From: Apostichopus japonicus
Lineage: Eukaryota; Echinodermata; Holothuroidea; Aspidochirotida; Stichopodidae
Direction: 5' to 3'
Length of the DNA: 64,000 nucleotides
Assembly: GCF_037975245.1 (NCBI RefSeq)
Contig: NC_092568.1
Span: 2,790,001-2,854,000, forward strand
In this document: positions 56,101 through 64,000 of the stretch, in pieces
How the letters are laid out: the number at the start of each line of letters is the position of its first letter
Position numbering within the stretch: position 1 is the stretch's first letter
Notes under the pieces: model-generated
Told to the model about the DNA's origin: nothing
What the model saw: only the letters and a program-made list of their open reading frames with translations
Database searches by the model: none
Program-made: the position numbers and the translations under genes

Positions 56101-56270
56101 TACAAGGCTCACAGGCCTAAATTAGACATTGCCTACAGCCGAAGTAAGTTACTGCAAAGGCTACCGTCCGAAGTGAAATAGGCCTAGACTTGTGCAAAAC
56201 ATTATGATTGTTTTTGTCAACCTGGCGGTCCAGTTATGAAAACATGTTTGATAGGAAACTGAGATGCCAT
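53139..56270 (-). CDS. NTPCR: Cancer-related nucleoside-triphosphatase (NTPCR/THEP1 family), 5 exons, complete
   Basis: Minus-strand exons: 56270-56222, 55555-55393, 54966-54879, 54357-54163, 53216-53139. Phases 1, 2, 0, 0 join correctly and give exactly 190 residues, the human length. The start MASQFPIKHVFITGPPG runs across the first splice into the P-loop GPPGVGKTT (residues 14-22). The Walker B region is VIDEIGKMELF (D110, E111). Other family blocks seen are RVGQYVVDVKSFE, GTIPIQKGKPL and LVEEIRNRDDVRVF. The last exon ends GNRDDIMPEIFAAVQKSYK. Family knowledge: a small AAA-like P-loop enzyme that hydrolyses ATP, GTP and other NTPs slowly; its cellular role is unclear. The exon 2 donor (GTGGGA) is weak and the exon 4 acceptor has a short pyrimidine tract, so those two borders are slightly less certain. 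Convergent with PPP5C and divergent from LRRC57. A possible AATAAA lies at 52657-52652. Confidence 0.95.
53536..53660. repeat. G19 / C11 hairpin and C-rich low-complexity block
   Basis: A run of 19 G (53536-53554), CG, a 12-base loop, CG, and 11 C. Positions 53544-53556 and 53569-53581 form a perfect 13-bp stem. C-rich repeats of CCCCCTCCCCC type follow. It lies in the 3' flank of NTPCR upstream of its last exon (intron 4). Confidence 0.85.
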
Positions 56271-56368
56271 TTGGCATTTTGTTGGAAGGATGTTATTCGT
56301 CTATCAAAATCCGTAACATACGATGTAGCGGAACCAGTTCATCGAAATAAATCCAAAATTGAAAACAG
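56271..56368 (+). promoter_or_regulatory. Probable bidirectional promoter and LRRC57 non-coding first exon
   Basis: The interval separates the NTPCR start codon (56270, minus) from a strong plus-strand donor AAAACAG/GTGAGA at 56368/56369. That donor would close a non-coding LRRC57 exon spliced to the acceptor at 58022. With under 100 bp between them, the two transcripts must start within or overlap the same short region. No TATA box is visible. The surrounding 1 kb is rich in AGGCCTA and CGTTA palindromes. The start sites are inferred from splice signals only. Confidence 0.5.
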
Positions 56369-58067
56369 GTGAGATCGAGGTAGCATCAAACTTTCATTCA
56401 CGTCAACATTGTTATGATCAGGTCTGATACACCTTTGCCGTCTCCTTATCTCTAATTTCTAAACAATAAAATATAAGAAGAGATTTTCCGCATTTTGACG
56501 TAAGACTTTGAGGACCTTTTATATTATTAAATGACATAACCTTGGCGTTTTTTCATTTTACGAAATGAAAGTTTATAGCGCACATTGCAGCTGGTTCCAT
56601 CGAAAGCACAGGGAATAACGTTAGGCTTTAATTAGGCTACCGTTAGTACGTTACCACAGTAGTTCTAACTTCTAGCCTAGGCCTCGGTTAGGCATAACGA
56701 AAAGATTATGTTACTTATAGTTACTGTAACTTGTATTGTAAGTGTAACCGATGGTAGGTGTAACCATAGATAATGCTACATTTAGCCTTGTTCATGTTAT
56801 TGTTGTGAGTTGCTAAGTTGGTCTTATTATTAATTTTATTACTGGTAAGCCTGAATATCGTACGTGACCTACAGAAGTAAATTTGTTTAAGTTAGGCCTA
56901 AGTTAAGCTACTCCTAGTAGGCCTAGTAGTACTACTTAATATTAGACCTAGGTTAAATGTTAGTGGGCTGGTCAGATGTGCGACATTCGGCAGGACAGTC
57001 GGGCATTTCAGTGCATTGACTTTCCATGCCCACTTCTAACCCCCATGCCGGGAAACATACATAGGGGTCCTATGATCCGGCATCTCTTAGAAAGTTAGAA
57101 GGATTTGAAGTGAACTAAACAACAATCAATGCTCAGTATTACAGAATCCTGCAGCTACACATTCTTCATACTCTTTCTTATATGAATACACATAAATTAA
57201 CAAAATAAGTACAGTATCATTACAGTTAATATAATCTATTTTCAGCTTTATATTAACTGTACACATTGAATGTTATACTAATTTATTCCTAAGGTATCCT
57301 ATACCTTTAATTCAAACATGGTTCATGACTAGTTTCCCACCAGCGTTGAGAGGGGAATGTTTAAGTGGGAAATAGCCCTGGGAAGCAGGACCTTTTATGG
57401 GTAGGGGATTTCCTTAGTATATTGTACTGAGAATTTAATCTACAGAAAGAGTACAGCACTTCGCTCTTCTCTGTTGCTTTTATAAAATAAATCATGATAA
57501 AAAGGAAACTATAATTTCCATATCCTATTTGTTGTAAACTTTAGAATTTAGTGTGTTCCTAAGCTGCATGCATTTTAGAACTTCCTTCCATGCTAAAAGC
57601 AGGCCAAACATAGAACACAAATGTTGTCTTTTTGTGTATATATTCTGTAATAGATTTCATATTATTTAGAGACTTTGTCAAAAATCACCTCACAATCTGC
57701 CAAAAATCTACAAAAAATAAATCCAGAAAATAAGTTGTGTCATTACACCTGTGGACACTATTGTTTTCTGAATTACTTTCCAAATGTGGATACAGCCGAA
57801 TATTTGCATGTTCTGTGAATAGGACAGAGGTTTTCCTTAGACTACTGTATATATATGAACAAGTATGTATGTGAATATTTTGAATGCTTGTCATCTTCTC
57901 TTCATCTTTTTACATTGTGTGTATTTTATTCCTTCATTGTGTGTTACTATCAAATGTGATTTGAATAGTTTTTCATACACAGAATGTATAATAATTTTAA
58001 ACTATTTATTTTTTATGTGCAGCACTTTGAGCTAAAGCCAGTGAGCATCAAGTAATTACCAGTAGAT

Positions 58068-58148
58068 ATGGGTAATTCCATTAAGCCCCATTTGGAACGA
58101 GCAGAAAAGAGCGGGGTTTGTCAGTTGTCAAACCAGGGTTTGGCTGAG
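58068..58148 (+). CDS. LRRC57: Leucine-rich repeat-containing protein 57, first coding exon only
   Basis: The exon runs from an acceptor at 58021-58022 (TTTTTATGTGCAG) to a GTAAGT donor at 58149; ATG is at 58068. The 27 residues start MGNSIKPHLERAEKSGV and end SNQGLAE. This matches the known N-terminus of LRRC57 (MGNS, a Glu/Lys-rich stretch, then a GL-E motif just before the LRRs). The exon ends in phase 0, where family members continue with the first LRR. Gly2 and Ser followed by a basic residue fit N-myristoylation, so membrane association is expected. I found no LRR-coding exon between 58.15 and 64 kb, so the rest of the gene (about 210 residues) should lie beyond the window, after an intron of more than 5.8 kb. 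A short N-terminus alone supports the call, hence moderate-high confidence. Confidence 0.82.
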
Positions 58149-61100
58149 GTAAGTTTGTCCATATTCAACGTTTCTTAGTATGATGTCATAATGGCTGACT
58201 GTTACCGACTTCATCTATATGATAAATGTACATTTCATTCACATTTTTGGTAATTTTCACATTGCTGGGATTTAATATTATTTATGTCTGGATGAACTCA
58301 TTTCACTATAATTATATCCAAAACAATTGCTACCATTAAAAGTTTACTTTAGGGGCAACAGTAACTTTGATATCTATTAGCCAGTTAAAAAGCACAATTG
58401 ATATCAGTGCAGGTTGTTATTCTATACCACTCTTAATTTGTGAGAAATGAAATGCTTCTTTAAACAGCTGAGGGGTCATCAATTAAAGCGACTGGACTAT
58501 ATAGTCTAACACACCTGGGGGGATTTTTAAAGGATAGATAGGATCTGGTTTGTTGTGGGGTTTTGAACCAGGAAACTAGAGGTTGTGGGACTGGCACACC
58601 CAAATGCTATACCATGACTTCAATCTATGTTGACTGGTAAAATGTGGACATCTGCCAACATAGAAAAAGACATGACAATGGGTTATCTTTAAATGAAATT
58701 ATATAAATACAGTTTTCCCTTCATGCACAGATTCAAAATTTAAATGTCCCCCTCTATCCTACTGTATACTGTTACTACATAAGGCCCTGGGAGTGTACAA
58801 TGGGTATGTTGTTTGAATAATGGTTCTGAAAGGAACGAAATGAAACTTTTTGTACCCAAATTTATGAAAACTACTTTGTTTGGTTCAGTTTGTTACTCAT
58901 GTTACAAAGTTTTAAATCTATAAATAGAATGTCTATTGAATTTCTGTAGATTTTAGGAGCTTCTACAGTAGCATGGACAGTAAAATGGTGTGAAAAGCCG
59001 ACACAGTTTGCTTTGTATAGAATCCATCTATGCAGATTATTTTAGTCCAAGACTTAAGCAAACCTTCTGACATGTTTTGCATCACTGAGAAATCATTTTA
59101 AAGCAGTACAATAAAATATTAGTAAAGCCAGTTATCAAATTAGTATCATAAATGTTCATACTAGTAGCTCACCCAAAATTTTCTAATAAAATAGTTGAAA
59201 CTGTTATTCATCATCGTCGATTTTCAACTCTGATCATCCTATCTGAACATAATTTAATTCGAAGTTAAAAGTCAAAGGATATTTGGGATCAGTTGGTATC
59301 ACAAATGCAACAAAAATCATGCAAAAAGCTGTCTTAAAGTTGATTTAGATCAGTTTTGTAGATGCTATTGAAGATATATTTGCATGGTAGACAATATATC
59401 AATCATCTTAAAAAGAGAAAGATATTTCCACAGTCAGTTGGAATCTTCATCTCCATATCTTGTTTCTAACTTGAGATATGGTTGATTGGATGTTACCTAT
59501 ATTGAAAGGATGAACACTAAATTCTTTGCAGGAGCACATCACAGTATTGGTGGTCTGTGATGTCACCAGTGTAGATATATGTTCTTCAGAAGCTTTCCTT
59601 TCTTATCATTATCTTTTAGCTGATTTATCCTCTAAATGTGATACCATTGTGATGTTTGTTTAGCAATTTGTCAATTGTTCTCTGTACCTAATATTTTCAT
59701 GAAAATGTAATATTTTGTAGAAATATTATTTCCTCTGTGAATAAGTGGGTTAGATAGTATAAAGAAAACTGTAAACCTTGGAATGGCTGTGATGACATCA
59801 TTCCATCTATTGTTGCCAGATGCAAAAACAAAATGTAACCAAATTTGAAGAAAATTAATATCTTTGCCATACTAAATGTGATGAGGATGTGGCTATCCTA
59901 TTTAAAGTGGAGAACAATTTCCAACATTGATCAGCCACCTGAATGTCCTTTAAATTGAGGTTTAAAATATCATGACAATGTTTTTCAATAAGCTTCACAA
60001 GTCAAGTTTTCGATTTTAGTAGTCTGCCCGATCTTGTCATGTTTGCTTCTGTCAGCTGACATGATAGTTTATGAGGATTTTCTTCTGACAAACAATGTGA
60101 AACTTATATTGAAGATTGAAAAATACAGAAAGACCCTGTGTATTTTGTGAAACTCACATCTGTCATTTTGTATTAATAATGTAAGCTTGGCCACATGTGT
60201 AGTGTTTGGCAATATTTGTGTTCTAAATGTAATTGAAGTTATTCCTGACCGATGTTTAATTGCTCATTCAATGTATTTGCATGTCAGTGGAATGAAAGTC
60301 AGTCCATGATGTAATAAACAGCTTACTATACTTGCCTCAGTGCAACCATCTCAACCTGTAATAGTTACAGTATGTTCAGCAAATTTGGTATAAGATTTTA
60401 CACTGTGCAGCTTCGACAATATCACTGTCCAATTTCATTCCAGTCTAACTGCCATCATTTTTCACATCAACAACATTTTCATACATGTTAGTTTATATAG
60501 TATTAGAGCTACCTTTGTTTAATATTAATAAGCGAGTTCAGAGTTATGAGTGCGCATGCCCGATTCTCACTTGGGGCCAGGTCAACTGAGAATGGAATCC
60601 TCGGAAAACGTAAACAATGACAGCTTTTCATAACGAAAATCTCACTTAGAATGGGTTACTGCGACATTTGGAATTTATTTCAAGTGCATATCTCGGCGAG
60701 TTTACGACTTAAAAACGTGTATAAATTGACTGAAACTACTTCATAATAATATTGAATATTGAATATAAGGGAACACAGATCCGTATCGCACATAAAATAG
60801 TTAGTCTGAGTACTGTGTGACTGTATCCTTCGTATGGGTTACGCGACTTTTGTGGTTGCGTCTAAATGCTTCGCGGAAGTTCTAACTGATAATTTTCGGA
60901 AATGAATATGAAATGAATTTAAAATATAGCATGGAACAAACTATTTTGCCCTTTTGTTTGTCATTATGAGCCTGAACTGTTTTTTTTTTAGAGAATATCG
61001 TAAGCAACTCGAATCTAAAATACTGACAGTGACACTGACAGAACTGTAGATCTAAATAGGCCTACATAACCTATCCTCATACTCGTTGCTTTTACGTCCA

Positions 61101-61820
61101 TCAACGAATACTGCATAGTATATAGAGGCATTGATATCTTGTAGTTGGTTTTTCATGTTAAGAAATAGTTCTCTTCATTTTTATGCGTGATTTAAAATAA
61201 GCTTAGTCTTATTGTTGGCATATTCCTACTACTTACAGGGTGGGTTCAATTTGTTCAAACAGAGAAAAAAGAAGATATTTATTTTATTTGGGGAAGAACA
61301 TCATAAAAAATAATAGTGGGTAGGGGAATTTCCAGGGGTTACAGCTCCACAATATTTATGTCACTCCTTACAACTATCTCATGGTTTGTAAGTTATTGGG
61401 AGTGTCTTTATTCTTACTTAATTTATAATATGAACTTTGTAAACGTCAGTTATTGCAAAAGAGTTATAGTGGTGAATCAAGCAGAGTTACAGCTGGAACC
61501 CAAACATTGTAAAGTGAAGGGTTCCGACCTGAACCGAGTTCCAGTGCACCCCTACAAAAGGGGATTGAAGGGCCAAAATAAAAATTCCTTCACATTTTCA
61601 TATGACTTGGCATGCAGTTCTGGTATGGTTTTATTTACTTTTTGGTTTGATATTGAAATTTAGATTTATAAAACTGATGCAGTTTCTACCGATAAGGAAC
61701 AACCAGGCTTGTACTTTATCTTTTATTTCTGACCTGTGTTTGAATATCTCAAGACATATGATTGCTTGCAAACTTAACCCATTCAGATATTGTCTGCTGA
61801 TCTGAAACTATGAAACTTAC
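58149..61820. other. LRRC57 intron, no further exon recognised
   Basis: I looked for LRR-type codons (LxxLxLxxN) on the plus strand and saw none. Mostly AT-rich unique sequence. The stretch 60530-60900 is less AT-rich, with GTGCGCATGCCCG and several CG dinucleotides. Confidence 0.5.
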
Positions 61821-62375
61821 ACAGCAGTACAATATCCACGCATGATCTTTCCAGAAGATTTCTCCAGACAAATCCAAGCTTTCCAAGTAATATTATTAAT
61901 ACGCTGCGATGGTGTACACTCTGCCTTTAGAAAGCACAACCTTGACTCGGCAGAAATGGCATTGTAAAAAATTTCCCCGAGCCACCCAGACTCTAAATAG
62001 CTGAAGGCTTTACCATCTTTATAGTCCGTCATCAGTCTTTGCTTCAGTTCAATGTTATCAATACTGGTAAAATAATGCGCAATATCAATGTACATGCAAG
62101 GCGGCCATTTTTCCATTGCAAATTCACCTTCCCATGCAAGTGGCAAATCCGAAAAAGGATCGGGCAGGGTCTCTCCTTCAACCTGAAGTACCGATGCGTA
62201 GTCATCTGCCTATACATTTCGCGCATCTGCTATGTTAACTTCAGCAATGTTCATACGCTAAAGCAACCAACTCTTCTTTCCGGCCACTCATCTTCAACTT
62301 TCGTTTCTTTAAAAATTCCTTCAGTCTGTCAACTTTCCAAAGTTTAAACTCTTCCAAACTTGTAGGAATATCCAT
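61821..62375 (-). pseudogene. SAP / SWIM-type mobile-element-like gene, frameshifted first exon
   Basis: On the minus strand ATG at 62375 opens a SAP-like DNA-binding domain (MDIPTSLEEFKLWKVDRLKE, then FLKKRKLKMSGRKEELVALA). The frame then closes at TGA (62243-62241). Shifting by one base continues as NIAEVNIADARNV, a TAG at 62212, then ADDYASVLQVEGETLPDPFS, LPLAWEGEFAMEKWPPCMYI and the block WLGEIFYN...CTPSQRINNITWKAW, ending GKIMRGYCTAV at a GTAAGT donor (61820). These blocks are familiar from SAP + SWIM zinc finger + YqaJ-like nuclease proteins that are multicopy in many invertebrate genomes. The SWIM motif expects C-x-C; here the second Cys is Ala (CTA). A frameshift, a stop and a lost ligand indicate a decayed copy. 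It is antisense within the LRRC57 intron. Confidence 0.7.
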
Positions 62376-63152
62376 CCCGAAGCGAAAAAACAGAGTAAAT
62401 TTAGACGTAAAGTATGCGATTTCTAATGTGTACTGTAAGTGCTCATTAAGTTATAGCGTGGGTACGCGAACAGACAACTCTCGTCTCAACGCGAGTATTC
62501 TCATTTGACCTCTTGACCTCCATTGCGCAATGCAAATAACTATTCTCTGAACTCTCTTATTCCATGCCACTTATACAATACAGAATTAAGCAACTGAAAT
62601 TATAAATAGCTTTGTGCCCCCCACCCCCCCCTTTCTGTTAATTATATTCCTGGAAAAGGTTTAAAAGGTTTTGGAAGAATAGTTGGATCGGGAAGTACTG
62701 TATAGAACAACTGTTTCAAGTTTGATATGTCTATGGTCAAATTTAAAAGGAAATTCAAACAGTATCAACAATGAATAGTAACTAGATTGGAATGTTTTCA
62801 CTGAAAAGAAGTGAATATAAATTTAATAATGAGAGTGTCCCATTTGTACCTGGTATATTTACATGATTTGAACCTGAAAATTTTCTGTATAATACATAGG
62901 CGTCATTTTAAGAAGTACAGTAGATAATGGTATTTTGTATGTACATGTATTTAAATTATATTCTGTCGAAAAACGAAATAGTTTTTCAACATTTGGTCTG
63001 AAATGTGATTGAAAATGCATGCTCTTACACACTTTTTTGGGGGGGGGGGTATTTGCATATATCCTTTGTTTAGGTGTCCTACATAGTTCATTTTCTGTAT
63101 TATAATGATATTCAATAAAAACAAGAGAGAAAGAGAGAAGGCTGTTATAATC

Positions 63153-63842
63153 CAGGGTTTTCGTTAGTAGCCGGGACCCGGGTCAAATGACCCGCTTACT
63201 GCACGTACATGACCCGGCTACTTTGCGACGCTCAGTAAAAAAAAAAAATTTAAATTTAAAAAAAAAAAAAATTTAAATTTAAAAAAAAAAAAATTTAAAT
63301 TTAAAAAAAAAAAAAAAAAATGACGAAAAAAATCGAGAATAATAAATACCCACAACCAGGTCAGGTGTGATTGAAACTGTCACAAACTACAAGAAGTTGA
63401 ACATTAGTAGTATGGTCGAGGAGATGAGGCCGAGGGGTGGGTGAGAGTAGAGGTAGGCGAAGGGCTTCTCTTGACATACAAATTGTTGCTCAACAGAGAT
63501 AAAAGCTGAATAAAAAACAGAAGGTTCTATCACAGACCTAGTTGGGTATTTTTTGGCAGTAAAATTCTACTCACTTTGTAGGTACCGTAGACCTATTATC
63601 ACTTTTTCAGGAGAAAAAAAGAAAAATAGGACAGAAGAAAGGGGTGATTGGGAGGGGGCAATATCATTGACCAAACAACTGTATATTGCACCATTTTGCA
63701 TCTAGAGACTTTTTAAATTGCAATTTTCCGGCAAAGGGGAGGGGGACCCCTCCCCTTAGACCCCTCCCCCATGTCCGCGTACAGACAGTCCCGCCTACTT
63801 TCCAACTTGACCCACCTACTTCATTTCTTAACAAAAACCCTG
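63153..63842. mobile_element. Non-autonomous DNA transposon, 690 bp, with TIRs and 6-bp flanking repeat
   Basis: The left end CAGGGTTTTCGTTAG and right end CTTAACAAAAACCCTG are inverted. ATAATC flanks both sides (63147-63152 and 63843-63848). The CAGGG terminus resembles hAT-type ends, although hAT normally gives 8-bp duplications. Inside are short GACCCG/CGGGTC inverted words, an A-rich tandem repeat and a C-rich 3' part. No transposase frame is present. Confidence 0.7.
63241..63320. repeat. Poly-A / TTTAAATTT tandem repeat
   Basis: Three copies of a 22-23 bp unit, each TTTAAATTT (63249, 63272, 63294) plus a run of 11-13 A, ending in a longer A run. It lies inside the transposon at 63153. 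Confidence 0.9.
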
Positions 63843-64000
63843 ATAATCCCTTGATTAGGGAAGATGGAAAGAGGAAAAAGTAGTTGTACCATAATTTTCA
63901 GGAAATCATTTTTTGTTTGTAGCTATATTTCTGTTGCTGTTGTGATAATTTCAAATTTTAGACACTAGTGGATCTACTCAGGTCCTGCACAAGTTTGTTG

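Overview
This is a window of animal nuclear DNA. It has spliced genes with GT-AG introns, long intergenic stretches, many (TA)n microsatellites, and remains of LINE, SINE and DNA transposons. Nothing in it is prokaryotic or viral. The style points to a marine invertebrate deuterostome, most likely an echinoderm and perhaps a holothurian: repeated AGGCCTA and AACGTTA palindromes near gene starts, a poriferan-type short-chain collagen C-terminal domain, and a SAP/SWIM mobile-element-like gene. That taxonomic call is inference from style and was not tested by search.

Region by region. Positions 1-30 kb are gene-poor: T-rich and AT-rich DNA, (AT)n tracts near 6.4, 9.9, 13.6 and 26.8 kb, a degenerate non-LTR retrotransposon (16.2-17.5 kb, minus), a Tc1/mariner-like MITE (22.97-23.34 kb), a CCAAT/CRE-rich block (23.8-24.9 kb) and a tRNA-derived SINE (25.86-26.10 kb). 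At 30,979-31,647 there is an intronless 222-codon frame with no recognised family. At 33.2-36.0 kb are two possible exon fragments and a clear last exon of a short-chain collagen C4-like secreted protein.

The well-supported genes lie at 39.4-58.2 kb. PPP5C (Hsp90-associated Ser/Thr phosphatase 5, plus strand) can be traced through twelve exons to 497 residues, with every splice phase compatible and the TPR clamp and catalytic residues present. NTPCR (P-loop nucleoside-triphosphatase, minus strand) can be traced through five exons to 190 residues. LRRC57 (plus strand) shows its first coding exon; the rest is beyond the window. PPP5C and NTPCR are convergent. NTPCR and LRRC57 are head-to-head with starts about 100 bp apart, so they probably share a bidirectional promoter. 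The three products are housekeeping proteins in unrelated processes: chaperone-linked dephosphorylation, nucleotide hydrolysis and a myristoylated leucine-rich-repeat adaptor.

From 58.2 kb to the end is the large LRRC57 intron. It holds an antisense, frameshifted SAP/SWIM pseudogene (61.8-62.4 kb) and a 690-bp non-autonomous DNA transposon with terminal inverted repeats and a target duplication (63.15-63.84 kb).

The most striking single observation is that PPP5C intron 6 has a near-perfect U12-type (minor spliceosome) donor and branch site. No wholly new system was found. The best candidates for undescribed biology are the 222-aa orphan gene and the gene fragments feeding the short-chain collagen exon.
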